Below, piece by piece: positions 1 through 7,966 of a stretch of DNA of 47,098 nt. Origin of the DNA: Acidobacteriaceae bacterium (GTDB lineage: Bacteria > Acidobacteriota > Terriglobia > Bryobacterales > Bryobacteraceae). Below the pieces are notes generated by a model. The model was not told the DNA's origin. It did no database searches and worked only from the letters and a program-made list of their open reading frames with translations. The stretch is from positions 1-47,098 of the forward strand of contig JAFATG010000361.1 in assembly GCA_019244055.1 (NCBI GenBank), written 5' to 3'. The position numbers were made by a program, and so were the translations under genes. Positions within the stretch are counted from its first letter, which is position 1. Each line of letters starts with the position of its first letter.

Positions 1-1
1 G

Positions 2-760
2 GATACGCCCGGCATTCACAAATCCGACACGCCGTTCAATAAGCGCATGATGGATACCGTTCGCGGCGCCATCCAGGATCGCGATCTGGTCCTGTTTGTC
101 GTTGACGCCGTCAAGCCGATGGGCAAGGAGGACGAGCTGGCCTTGAGCGCTCTTAGCAAGACCTCCAAAGCGATACTGGTCCTGAACAAGATCGATCGGA
201 TCGCTGACAAGCGCCTATTGTTGCCGGCGATCCAGCGCTACTCGGAGCTGTTCCCGTTCGTCGAATCGATTCCGGTTTCCGCCCGCACGGGCGAGGGTGT
301 CGACGAGCTGAAGCGCGTAATCATCCAACATCTTCTCCAAGGACCGGCCCTCTTCCCGGACGATTACCTGACCGACCAGCCTATGCGTTTCCTCGCCGCG
401 GAGATTGTTCGCGAACACATCTTGCGAGCGGTGCGCGAAGAGGTGCCTCACGCCGTCGCGATCCTCATTGATAGTTGGGAAGAAAGCCCCAAGCTCGTGA
501 AGATCGCAGCGACTATTTACGTCGAGCGCCCGGGGCAAAAAACGATTCTCATCGGGAACAAAGGACAGATGCTAAAGGCAATTGGAACGAAGAGCCGCGA
601 GGAGCTCGAGCAACGGCTGGACCGGAAAGTTTTCCTGTCGCTCTTTGTAAAGGTGTACCCGAAGTGGCGTGAGGACCCGGAATTTCTGAATGCGGTCGAC
701 TGGCGATCAATGGCCGGCAGCAGTGAGACAGTGCTAGCCTCTGAGAGTACAGAGCAATGA
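2..760 (+). CDS. era: GTPase Era, 3' part (5' end outside window)
   Basis: Era is a Ras-like GTPase with a KH RNA-binding domain that binds the 3' end of 16S rRNA during 30S assembly. The open frame runs in from the window edge and begins at the G3 motif DTPG (bases 2-13), so the P-loop lies upstream and is missing. Further motifs are NKID (G4), SARTGEG (G5) and a C-terminal KH domain with its GNKG loop, followed by the conserved VKVYPKWREDP-type region and a short variable tail. The first internal ATG at 47 is not the true start. The stop TGA shares four bases (ATGA, 757-760) with the start of the BON gene, which implies translational coupling. Family assignment is secure. Confidence 0.96.
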   Translation, partial: DTPGIHKSDTPFNKRMMDTVRGAIQDRDLVLFVVDAVKPMGKEDELALSALSKTSKAILVLNKIDRIADKRLLLPAIQRYSELFPFVESIPVSARTGEGVDELKRVIIQHLLQGPALFPDDYLTDQPMRFLAAEIVREHILRAVREEVPHAVAILIDSWEESPKLVKIAATIYVERPGQKTILIGNKGQMLKAIGTKSREELEQRLDRKVFLSLFVKVYPKWREDPEFLNAVDWRSMAGSSETVLASESTEQ

Positions 761-1065
761 AACGCTTTTTAGCATCTTTTCTCGTCGCGGGCGCACTATG
801 GACGCAGACGGCTGTCTCGTTCGCGCAGAAATCGGCTCCGGCTGCCAGCCCGGATGACCGCATCTCTGATCAGGTCCGCATGAAACTTGCCACCGATCCC
901 GATGTCAAAGGCGGAGCTCTAGATGTGACTGTGCAAGAGGGAGTGGTCACCATTAAAGGACGCGTGGACACCGAGAAGGGTAAATCGAAAGCAACCAAGC
1001 TCGCCAAGAAGGTCAAGGGCGTCAAAGACGTCGATAACGAGCTGATAGTCGGGCCGCCGAAGTGA
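757..1065 (+). CDS. BON-domain secreted/periplasmic protein
   Basis: A 102-residue protein with an N-terminal signal peptide (hydrophobic residues about 4-23, likely cleavage near Ala-Gln) followed by one BON domain at about residues 34-100. The domain shows the family pattern: 'DRISDQVRMKLATD', the strand 'LDVTVQEGVVTIKGRVDT', then 'VKGVKDVDNELIVG'. BON domains bind phospholipid or other ligands in OsmY-like periplasmic proteins. Single-domain versions such as this one have no assigned role. The start codon overlaps the era stop (ATGA), so it is translated from the era mRNA. Function beyond envelope or osmotic-stress association is inference. Confidence 0.88.
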   Translation: MKRFLASFLVAGALWTQTAVSFAQKSAPAASPDDRISDQVRMKLATDPDVKGGALDVTVQEGVVTIKGRVDTEKGKSKATKLAKKVKGVKDVDNELIVGPPK

Positions 1066-1080
1066 CCGGCTCGCATTAGT

Positions 1081-1644
1081 TCATCTCGGACTACGCCATT
1101 TGATATTGCAGCCGATACTGGGGATCTGTTTGGAATCAACGTGGCTGCCGTTCAAGAGAGCGTCTATTGCTGAACGGAGATCTTGTCCAGTGACAGGGAC
1201 GTTATTTCCCGGCCGGCTGCCGTCCAGTTGCCCGCGGTAGGCGAGCTTACGGTCCCTGTCAAACAAGAAGAAGTCCGGCGTACACGCGGCGGTGAAAGCT
1301 CGCGCGACATCCTGCCTTTCGTCGTAACATAACGGAAAGCGAAAACCGAGATAGGTCGCCATCTCGCGCAACTTCGGTGGCGCATCCTCCGGATAAGCAT
1401 CCGCATCATTGGAAGAAATCGCGACTATCGCGACGGACCGGTTCGCATAATCATTCCCGAGTCGAGCCAGCTCATTCTGGACGTGCTTTACGTATGGGCA
1501 ATGGCGGCAAATGAACATGATGAGCAACGCTGTACTTCCCGAAAATTCGTCAGCGTTAATGATTTTGCCCGTCACGACGTCCGGCAGTTCGAAAGCGGGT
1601 ATAGGCGTCCCGAGCGGGAGCATGGTGGATTCGGTGCGCGACAT
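1081..1644 (-). CDS. Thioredoxin-family redoxin (AhpC/TSA-like)
   Basis: A 187-residue redoxin: N-terminal 'LGTPIPAFELPDV', then a CxxC active site CRHC at residues 46-49 inside 'MFICRHCPYVKH', followed by 'VAISSND' and the cis-Pro region 'ACTPDFFLFD'. This is the cytoplasmic peroxiredoxin/redoxin subfamily whose hallmark is C-x-HCPYVK, and no signal peptide is visible. It probably acts as a thiol-disulfide oxidoreductase; the substrate is unknown. The frame stays open to 1809, but the upstream part is not redoxin-like, so I chose the ATG at 1644 (alternative ATG at 1623). The stop lies 15 bases from the convergent BON stop. Confidence 0.88.
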   Translation of the reverse strand: MSRTESTMLPLGTPIPAFELPDVVTGKIINADEFSGSTALLIMFICRHCPYVKHVQNELARLGNDYANRSVAIVAISSNDADAYPEDAPPKLREMATYLGFRFPLCYDERQDVARAFTAACTPDFFLFDRDRKLAYRGQLDGSRPGNNVPVTGQDLRSAIDALLNGSHVDSKQIPSIGCNIKWRSPR

Positions 1645-1897
1645 ACGTCTTCCAAGGCCAGCGTAGCAGTGTGTGGCCTGAGACAAGGTTGATACTTTGG
1701 CCCTGGAACACTGGTACAACCTGTTTTGGACTCTTCGCCGAAGCGAAAGCGGTGCTGGGGAGGCGGAGTGACACTGCTCCAATAACGGTGATCCTCGGCA
1801 CCGGGTCACTTTGCGGATTGCCCGTTATCCTGGCGCAATCCGGAAACTTTTCTCCAGGGTCGGGAAACCCTTGCCCGGAGGCGCACCGACTGCCCTC

Positions 1898-2290
1898 TCA
1901 ATCGGTTGCGGTTGCCGCTTGCCTGGAGGGCACAAGCGCCAGTAGCACAACTCCGATGACCGCAGTGATGATTACATCCTTGAAGTCTCGAGGGGTCCCA
2001 TGATTATAGGCTTGAACTGTTTGAATAATCATCACAGCCGAATGGGCCAGGCTTTGCCACGCGGCAAAGGCAATCAGGGTGCGATACGTTCTGGGGTTTT
2101 TTGCGGCCAACAACAGAAAGACTCCGAGCGCGACAAAGAATGTAATGAACATGGGTTCGCACTCTTCGTTGTGCATCTCGATCAGCCATTTGCTGCGCCA
2201 CAAATCCGTGTACAGCGGATAGAGCAGCCCAACATAAAATAGCCCGATCACTGCCAGAACAATTTGCCGAGTCCGTTCATGCTTCACCAT
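1898..2290 (-). CDS. Small integral membrane protein (DUF6632-like)
   Basis: A 130-residue protein with about four hydrophobic helices: residues 9-27 ('IVLAVIGLFYVGLLYPLY'), about 47-62, 70-92 and 105-122. Between helices 1 and 2 lies an acidic loop 'EMHNEECEPMF', and before helix 3 the pattern 'AAKNPRTYRTLIAFAAWQSLAHSAVM'. That combination recalls the small membrane family DUF6632, though I assign it from memory of the pattern and without a search. The ATG at 2290 was preferred because the upstream in-frame extension to 2338 is arginine/cysteine-rich and unlike the rest. No role can be assigned. It lies 253 bases upstream of the redoxin on the same strand, and I see no gene in that gap. Confidence 0.7.
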   Translation of the reverse strand: MVKHERTRQIVLAVIGLFYVGLLYPLYTDLWRSKWLIEMHNEECEPMFITFFVALGVFLLLAAKNPRTYRTLIAFAAWQSLAHSAVMIIQTVQAYNHGTPRDFKDVIITAVIGVVLLALVPSRQAATATD

Positions 2291-2636
2291 GCGGATTGTA
2301 CAACGTTGGCGAACCGTGAAATCGTGCGACGAGCACAACCGTCGGCTCCAGTTTAAATAATCATCACCCCAAGCTAACGGTCGGCGTACGACGACGCTGG
2401 GCGGCGAGGCTGTAGGAACGATTTCTCCGAGGACAACTCCAGTGCTTACGTGCGGGCTGCCCTACTCTGACCCACTTCGTCGTGTCCGCCAAGCCAGCTA
2501 TGTAGATCACGTCTAACGGCCAAGACTTCCCGTATTGTCCGAGGGTCGGCTAACCGGAAACAATGCTCTGCTGACGTGCTCCGACATACGGCTGGATCTG
2601 ATATCGGATAGAGAGCCAGCATTGGAGCGGACGTCG

Positions 2637-3058
2637 CATTCTTGCCGTCCAGCATGCCGAGATAAAAACCCCAGAGCAAACCAACTCCCTGGGAACGGAG
2701 CACGTCTGTGATGAATACTTCTTTGCTCCTCCAACGGATCGTTCCATTGTTGCGGACCGGAGCCGAGGGTGTGACGCTCGTCATAACCGATCTCCTGAAA
2801 GCGACTCTGGAAACAGTCGAGCACTTGAGGGATACAGCGGCGCATGTATTTGCATCTTGAGCGCTGCCATTGAAAAATCACCGGCGCACGTAGCGGACCA
2901 TTCGGCGCCTTCCAGGAACCGTGACCTGCCCCGCTGCTACGAGCATGCGGGAATCGTACTTGCGGCTGACCAATACTGCTCAGAATCAATGCTCTGCAAC
3001 CGCGCCCGAAGTTCCTCGCACGCCACGTCGGATGCTGTTGCCTCATCTCAATGATGCG
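2637..3058 (-). pseudogene. IS481-type transposase remnant, frameshifted and internally deleted
   Basis: Three pieces of an IS481/integrase-core transposase can be read on the minus strand in different frames. Near 3058 'RIIEMRQQHPTWRAR' matches the helix before the DDE core (family form: R-x-HPTWG-x-R-K). Around 2941-3000, in another frame, 'SEQYWSAASTI' matches the conserved WPAASTIG block. Around 2637-2760, in a third frame, 'RNNGTIRWRSKEVFITDVL' and then 'LGMLDGKN' match the C-terminal beta domain. The catalytic DDE core between them is missing or unreadable, so the element is dead. No terminal inverted repeats were found. The interval 2291-2636, between the membrane-protein gene and this fossil, holds nothing else I can identify. 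Confidence 0.6.
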
Positions 3059-3168
3059 TTCCCTTCTTGGTTCGGGGACTGCATTGCCACAGGTATGTAG
3101 CAGCATCTTCCCAATCGCCCTTTCCGACAACGACAATAAAGAACGGGTACGATAATACAAATCTGGGG

Positions 3169-3357
3169 ATGCGGCGAAATGGCGTTCGATGGATGGGCTG
3201 GTGGTACTGCGCAATCGCGATCGGCTTCGCGTTACTGGCGATCGAGCATATGCTAACCGGTGATAAGCCGTGGCTGATCGGTGTGCGTTTCGTCATCGCG
3301 GCTGGTTTCGGTTTCCTCGGCTGGATGGAGTTCCACGCCAGACATCCGAAACCGTAG
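3169..3357 (+). CDS. Small membrane protein of 62 aa
   Basis: A short ORF with two hydrophobic helices: residues 9-28 ('WWYCAIAIGFALLAIEHML') and about 36-52 ('GVRFVIAAGFGFLGWM'), ending 'HARHPKP'. I chose the ATG at 3169 because it follows a CTGGGG purine-rich stretch and begins the membrane segment; the frame upstream to 3067 is not protein-like. It sits 16 bases before the potassium-channel gene on the same strand and probably belongs to that operon. No family is recognised. It could be an accessory subunit of the channel or an unrelated small membrane protein. Confidence 0.6.
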   Translation: MRRNGVRWMGWWYCAIAIGFALLAIEHMLTGDKPWLIGVRFVIAAGFGFLGWMEFHARHPKP

Positions 3358-3373
3358 CGTATAGCTGCGAATC

Positions 3374-4360
3374 ATGAGCCACTTTCAATCCCCATTCTCG
3401 AGAACACGCAGACAACCCGCGTACGATCCGGGGCTAACGCAACAGTACGCGGGTGTACTGAAGCGCGTAATCAACAAAGACGGACAGTTCAATGTGCACC
3501 GCACCGGATTGACCTGGCGTGATGTGCATCCCTACCTGTTTCTGATCAGCGCATCATGGCCGCTCTTTCTTGCTCTAGTGTTGGCGATGTTCGTGATCAT
3601 CAACACCGCCTTCGCGGGAATTTATGCGCTCGCCGGGACCGAGCACATCAGGAACTCACACGCTCCCACGGCCGCTGGCAGTTTTTTGAACTTATTTTTC
3701 TTCAGCGCTCATACGCTGACTACCGTTGGGTACGGAAACATGTACCCCGATACGCCATTAGCGAACGCTATCGCCGTTTTTGAAGCTTTCGTGGGACTGA
3801 TGGGTTTTGCGATCGCAACCGGTCTGCTTTTTGGGCGGTTCTCCAGGCCTTCCGCCCGTTTTGGATTCAGTGAATCCATGCTCATCGCACCTTACGGCAG
3901 CGAAACCAGCCTGCAGTTTCGGGTCGTGAACCGGCGCTCGAATAATCTTATCGAGGTGGAAGCGCGCGTACTGTTGATGACGGTGGATTCAAGTGAGGGG
4001 AAACCGCAACGCAAATATGTACAGCTCGAGCTCGAGCGACCTCAGGTCCTTTTTCTTCCGCTAACATGGACCATTGTTCATCCAATCGACGCGAACAGCC
4101 CGCTTTTCGGGAAAACGGCCGCTGACCTGGAACGGCTACAGGCGGAAGTCCTGATCATGATGAAGGCATTTGATGATACTTTCGGACAAACAGTGCATGC
4201 CCGATACTCGTACAGGTTCGACGAGATCACCTGGGGCGCGAAGTTCGCCCCTGCTTTTGAAATCGATCATAACGGAGATCTTCAAGTGGAGATCAGCAAA
4301 GTGGGCAGTATTGAGCCGGCGCCTCTGTCTCAGCAGATCGGGAGGGATGAGGCTCGATAG
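3374..4360 (+). CDS. Inward-rectifier potassium channel (KirBac-type)
   Basis: A 328-residue prokaryotic Kir channel that conducts K+ across the inner membrane. It has a slide helix ('WRDVHPYLFLISASWP', about 47-63), TM1 (about 62-82), a pore loop with the selectivity filter TVGYG at 117-121 followed by NMYP, and TM2 (about 131-153) ending 'LLFGRFSRP'. The cytoplasmic beta-rich IRK domain covers about 155-310, with typical strands 'SLQFRVVNRRSNNLIEVEARV' and 'TWTIVHPID'. Length and domain order match KirBac1.1/3.1-like channels. It lies in an operon with a 62-aa membrane protein upstream. The next gene's start overlaps this 3' end by 14 bases. Confidence 0.95.
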   Translation: MSHFQSPFSRTRRQPAYDPGLTQQYAGVLKRVINKDGQFNVHRTGLTWRDVHPYLFLISASWPLFLALVLAMFVIINTAFAGIYALAGTEHIRNSHAPTAAGSFLNLFFFSAHTLTTVGYGNMYPDTPLANAIAVFEAFVGLMGFAIATGLLFGRFSRPSARFGFSESMLIAPYGSETSLQFRVVNRRSNNLIEVEARVLLMTVDSSEGKPQRKYVQLELERPQVLFLPLTWTIVHPIDANSPLFGKTAADLERLQAEVLIMMKAFDDTFGQTVHARYSYRFDEITWGAKFAPAFEIDHNGDLQVEISKVGSIEPAPLSQQIGRDEAR

Positions 4361-5060
4361 GGCCGCACTGCTTTTCGGAGCGGCATGCTGCGCGGCTACC
4401 AGTCAGACAGGACCGGTCAGCCCCGCTGAGGACGCCGTCCGGAATTGGTATCAGGTTGTCAATAACGGGTCCGATCAACAGCACCTGGCGGACTTCGGAA
4501 TCATCGGCGATGGACCACAGCCACTGGAGCGTGCCTATAGCAGCTTGGCCCCTACACTGCGAAGTCGAATGAGCCGGGAAGAATTCCTGGCTGGTTATCG
4601 CGGCCTGGCACGTTTGACCCTGCTTCAGGATCATTCGATGACTGGCTCATCGCCCGATTCCGAGCGGGTACTCGTCGAAGAAGAGCGAACGATGGTGTTG
4701 GAAGGCATTCCTGCCGTTGCATGGTTTGAGGGATTAATTACAGTCACGAAGACGAGCGAGGGCTGGAAGATTTCCGAACTTAAGGATGTCAAACCGGAGG
4801 ACATCATTAGCACGCCTATCGGCGGCGAAATGCCGTGGCACACCGATCCGGCGGCAGTCGCAATGGCCAGTCTTCACTGCGAAGGCGCCGCTGGGTGCAA
4901 GATCAAAACCAAGCCTCTGCCGCAAACTACAAGCACCCGACCGGGCAAAGTCACAGTGCAAACACCCGATGGTCTCTATACCGTTTCGATGGCGAAGCTT
5001 CATAACGGCTCGTGGATTGTGCTCGAAACAAAGCAGGAAACCGGCTATGTCGGGAAGTAG
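4347..5060 (+). CDS. Secreted or lipoprotein NTF2-like unknown
   Basis: A 237-residue protein with an N-terminal hydrophobic signal ('RAALLFGAACCAATSQ'); the GAAC-C stretch could be a weak lipobox or a plain Sec cleavage site. Residues about 28-150 have the layout of an NTF2/SnoaL-like fold: 'AVRNWYQVVNNG' at the start, 'LTRLLLQDH'-like strands, then 'WFEGLITVTKTSEGWKISEL'. The C-terminal region repeats a similar pattern, 'DGLYTVSMAKLHNGSWIVLETK'. No catalytic residues are evident. The ATG at 4347 overlaps the channel gene by 14 bases and its GGAGGG directly abuts the ATG, an unusually short spacing. Fold assignment is inference; existence of the gene is well supported by its uniform coding character. 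Confidence 0.7.
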   Translation: MRLDRAALLFGAACCAATSQTGPVSPAEDAVRNWYQVVNNGSDQQHLADFGIIGDGPQPLERAYSSLAPTLRSRMSREEFLAGYRGLARLTLLQDHSMTGSSPDSERVLVEEERTMVLEGIPAVAWFEGLITVTKTSEGWKISELKDVKPEDIISTPIGGEMPWHTDPAAVAMASLHCEGAAGCKIKTKPLPQTTSTRPGKVTVQTPDGLYTVSMAKLHNGSWIVLETKQETGYVGK

Positions 5061-5067
5061 TCCTTAA

Positions 5068-5505
5068 TTGGTTGTGGAGGCCTCCTCGTGCGTTTTCTGC
5101 ACTATAGCGGACGGGACTGAACCAGCGGCTATCGTGTATGAGAGCGGGGAGCTGATCGCTTTTCTCGACAACCACCCTCTGTTTCCAGGTCACGTTTTGC
5201 TCTGCCCGCGCGAGCACTACGTGACATTGCTGGATATCCCTTCCCGGCTGAACGCGCCGTTGATGGATGCGACGCAACTCCTGGCACGCGCCGTGGAGGC
5301 CGCCGTAGATGCCGAAGGTACCTTCATCGCCGTCAACAACCGCGTAAGCCAAACAGTTCCGCACCTACATATACATGTGATCCCGCGGCGCCGGAGAGAT
5401 GGACTACGCGGGTTTTTTTGGCCACGGCAGCGCTATCACGACGATGCGGCGCGTGAGGCCGTCCGTGATGCGATCGAGCGGGAAGTACACAAACTGCTGA
5501 GTTGA
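5068..5505 (+). CDS. HIT family nucleotide hydrolase
   Basis: A histidine-triad protein of 145 residues if started at TTG 5068; GTG at 5074 is an equally possible start. The triad HLHIHVI gives H99, H101 and H103 (catalytic). C8-x2-C11 with H50 are the usual structural zinc ligands, and 'FLDNHPLFPGHVLLCPREHY' is the conserved HIT core. HIT proteins hydrolyse dinucleoside polyphosphates or nucleoside phosphoramidates in the cytosol. The gene begins 7 bases after the NTF2-like gene, so it is the last of the four-gene operon with the Kir channel. The link between the K+ channel and nucleotide metabolism is unexplained. Confidence 0.93.
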   Translation: MVVEASSCVFCTIADGTEPAAIVYESGELIAFLDNHPLFPGHVLLCPREHYVTLLDIPSRLNAPLMDATQLLARAVEAAVDAEGTFIAVNNRVSQTVPHLHIHVIPRRRRDGLRGFFWPRQRYHDDAAREAVRDAIEREVHKLLS

Positions 5506-5555
5506 AGTCCTCGAGATCTGCGCGCACTCGTATTTCGGCTCTCGAATGATTTATC

Positions 5556-5571
5556 GCGTACATCCGTACGC
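5556..5571. promoter_or_regulatory. Inverted repeat GCGTAC-N4-GTACGC upstream of repeat-protein gene
   Basis: A perfect 6+6 inverted repeat with a 4-base spacer lies about 118 bases before the TTG start of the secreted repeat protein, in the 183-base gap after the HIT gene. Size and spacing fit a dimeric regulator site, but nothing else supports this. Short palindromes of this length also arise by chance. Confidence 0.25.
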
Positions 5572-5688
5572 TATAGTTCCTCAGATCTTGCCTCGGTGTA
5601 GATTCTCTCCCTCACTCTGGGCAATTCTGAACTTAACCCTCGCTGATCGGGGCACATTGCAGCTCTCGCGGAGCTCGGAGGAATCGGG

Positions 5689-7950
5689 TTGGCAACCAAG
5701 CCACGCAAGATTCGCTATCAATGGTTATTCACTTTTCTATCGACAATGGTGCTCATTTCCGCCGCTGTCGTTCCAGTTCGCGCCACGACTCGCCCGACGC
5801 GGGTTGATTACGATGGCGATGGCAAAACAGATTATGCGGTGTTTCGTCCGTCGACGGCGACCTGGTACATCTGGCCGAGCCAGCAGCAATCGCTGATCAC
5901 TTATGCATTCGGCGCGGTCGGAGACATACCGCTGTCTGGCGACTGGGATGGCGATGGGAAAACAGATTATGCGGTGTTTCGTCCGTCGACGGCGACTTGG
6001 TACATCTGGCAAAGTCAGCAGCAATCGCTCATCGCCTATGCATTCGGCGCGGTCGGAGACATACCGCTGTCCGGCGACTGGGACGGTGATGGAAGGACAG
6101 ATTTCGCCGTATTTCGGCCCTCCACCGCCACTTGGCACATCTGGCAAAGCCAACGGCAATCGCTCATCACTTACGCATTCGGCGCCGTAGGAGATATACC
6201 ATTGGTTGGCGATTGGGACGGAGATGGGTTGACGGATTATGCAGTGTTTCGTCCTTCCACGGCCACCTGGTACATTTGGCAAAGCCGGTGGCAATCGCTG
6301 CTCACTTATGCATTCGGCGGGGTCGGAGACATACCATTATCCGGCGACTGGGATGGTGATGGAAAGACAGATTATGCGGTGTTTCGGCCTTCCACTGCCA
6401 CTTGGTACATCTGGCAAAGCCAACGGCAATCGCTCATCACTTACGCATTCGGCGCAGTGGGAGATATACCATTAGTCGGCGACTGGGATGGTGACGGGTT
6501 GACGGACTATGCTGTGTTTCGACCCTCCACCGCCACCTGGTACATCTGGCCGAGCCAGCAGCAATCGCTGATCACGTATCCGTTTGGCGGGGTCGGAGAC
6601 TTGCCGATCTCTGCCCGAGTTCCCGCCGCGATCATCGCCGGGCAGGTGCTGGCTGGCGGATCGGGTGTGGCTGATGTCACCGTAGCCGTGACTGGGAGCA
6701 CGTCTGCCACAACCACAACCGATGCCAACGGCAACTATTCGTTCCTGGTTCCGACCGCCGGAAACTACTCTGTCACCCCGTCGCTGGCGGGCTACACGTT
6801 CAGTCCGGCCTCAGAGACATTCAGCAATCTGAGCGCGAATCAAACGGCGAATTTCTCGGGAACTACTTTTACACTCTCAATCAGCGGCAAGGTGGTTCTT
6901 GGCAGCTCTGCTCTTTCAGGGGTCACCATGACCCTCAGCGGTTCGAGTTCGGGATCAATGACGACCGCCTCGAATGGCACTTTTTCGTTTTCGGTACAAT
7001 CTGGCGGAGACTACACTGTCACTCCGTCGCGCTCGGGTTACGTGTTTAGCTCGGCTTCGAGCACATACAATGGGCTCACTACCAGTCAAACATTGACCTT
7101 CACCGCATCTAGCGGCAACAGCCCCATCGTCTCGCTTCCTCCGCCGCCCGTGGCTTGCCAATACTGCGGGGTCGATTACGCGCTGGATTACAACAGCATC
7201 AACCCGCAGGCGGTCCTTACGCCGGATACGACTAACACCCTCTACGGCTATTGCTATCAACCCAACACAAACCAGGTGATAGCCTGCAATGCGACCTTTC
7301 AGGGCGGGTACTATGATCAGACGAACGGGCACTTCCACGACCAGCCTCCGCCACCTTCTTCGAGCGTAAGTCCAAGTACTGCGTACACGGGAAGCTATCC
7401 GAATTACGAGGTCCCGCTCACGGTCCACACGACGATTGTCGGCCAGCTGGAGTACATATACATGCTCGACAACGATGACGGCAAATTGATCAATTTCGAT
7501 TTCGCGGTGGGCTATCCGAATCTCGTCTATATTGACAATTCGAACATTTTCTATCAAAACGGAGGAAACACGACAGCCCACGGCGACAACACGTGGAATC
7601 ACTGGATGACTGTGAGCGCCGCCTCGAACCTCCAAGCTACGGCCGTCGATTATTTGAACGCCTACAATCCGGGGAATAAGATCTGTATAAATGATATGGC
7701 GCTCCCCATTGGCGGCAAGTTCGATATCTGCTGGAACGGCGGTGCAAGCTGCCCCGGCGGCCCCACACCCTGGAATTCACCTCATATCACGCACGACTTC
7801 GGAACGGCTTCAGATGTCGGAATCAATTCTAATACCTGCCCAGCAAACAACGTAGTCAATGCAAATCTGTGGATTAAGACCTGCAGAAAACATGGCGCCA
7901 TCGAGACTCTCAACGAGGGGACTCACCCACACTGCCGTTGGGCACAATGA
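5689..7950 (+). CDS. Secreted VCBS/FG-GAP-like repeat protein with putative HH/DD-peptidase-like C-terminal domain
   Basis: A 753-residue exported protein with a TTG start, supported by GGAGG at 5677-5681 (7-base spacing) and a signal peptide at residues about 10-33. Residues 40-308 hold six near-identical 45-residue repeats with the calcium-loop pattern DGDGKTDYAVFRPSTATWYIW. Residues about 310-480 hold two carboxypeptidase-regulatory-like beta-sandwich domains ('ISGKVVLGSSALSGVTMTLSG'), then a proline linker. The C-terminal 270 residues are a separate cysteine-rich domain. It contains T-H702-DFGTAS-D709, matching the [ST]HxxGxAxD zinc motif of M15/VanX/Hedgehog folds, and ends in 'EGTHPHCRW' (H746, H748), recalling the HIHC end of that fold. 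Metallopeptidase or zinc-binding function is inference; a degenerate, non-catalytic version is possible. Confidence 0.82.
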   Translation: MATKPRKIRYQWLFTFLSTMVLISAAVVPVRATTRPTRVDYDGDGKTDYAVFRPSTATWYIWPSQQQSLITYAFGAVGDIPLSGDWDGDGKTDYAVFRPSTATWYIWQSQQQSLIAYAFGAVGDIPLSGDWDGDGRTDFAVFRPSTATWHIWQSQRQSLITYAFGAVGDIPLVGDWDGDGLTDYAVFRPSTATWYIWQSRWQSLLTYAFGGVGDIPLSGDWDGDGKTDYAVFRPSTATWYIWQSQRQSLITYAFGAVGDIPLVGDWDGDGLTDYAVFRPSTATWYIWPSQQQSLITYPFGGVGDLPISARVPAAIIAGQVLAGGSGVADVTVAVTGSTSATTTTDANGNYSFLVPTAGNYSVTPSLAGYTFSPASETFSNLSANQTANFSGTTFTLSISGKVVLGSSALSGVTMTLSGSSSGSMTTASNGTFSFSVQSGGDYTVTPSRSGYVFSSASSTYNGLTTSQTLTFTASSGNSPIVSLPPPPVACQYCGVDYALDYNSINPQAVLTPDTTNTLYGYCYQPNTNQVIACNATFQGGYYDQTNGHFHDQPPPPSSSVSPSTAYTGSYPNYEVPLTVHTTIVGQLEYIYMLDNDDGKLINFDFAVGYPNLVYIDNSNIFYQNGGNTTAHGDNTWNHWMTVSAASNLQATAVDYLNAYNPGNKICINDMALPIGGKFDICWNGGASCPGGPTPWNSPHITHDFGTASDVGINSNTCPANNVVNANLWIKTCRKHGAIETLNEGTHPHCRWAQ
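5806..6615 (+). repeat. Six tandem 135-bp coding repeats
   Basis: Six head-to-tail units with exact 135-base period begin near 5806, 5941, 6076, 6211, 6346 and 6481. Each encodes 45 residues (D-x-DGDG-x-TD-[YF]-AVFRPSTATW). Units differ mainly at synonymous positions and at a few residues (K/R/L after DGDG; SQQQ/SQRQ/SRWQ). Close nucleotide similarity suggests recent duplication or gene conversion. Confidence 0.95.
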
Positions 7951-7966
7951 TCATTTAGGAGCTTAC

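Noticed and set aside
757-3373. tRNA or attachment site near the IS481 remnant
   Set aside because: No cloverleaf, CCA-end pattern or direct repeat flanking the remnant could be seen.
5737-6294. Long minus-strand ORF (185 aa) opposite the repeats
   Set aside because: It is the antisense shadow of the 135-bp repeats and encodes the same low-complexity Arg/Pro-rich pattern in each unit; the plus strand has signal peptide, Shine-Dalgarno and domains.
5806-6615. CRISPR-like periodic repeats
   Set aside because: Units are 135 bp with no spacers and encode an uninterrupted protein repeat; no cas genes are present.
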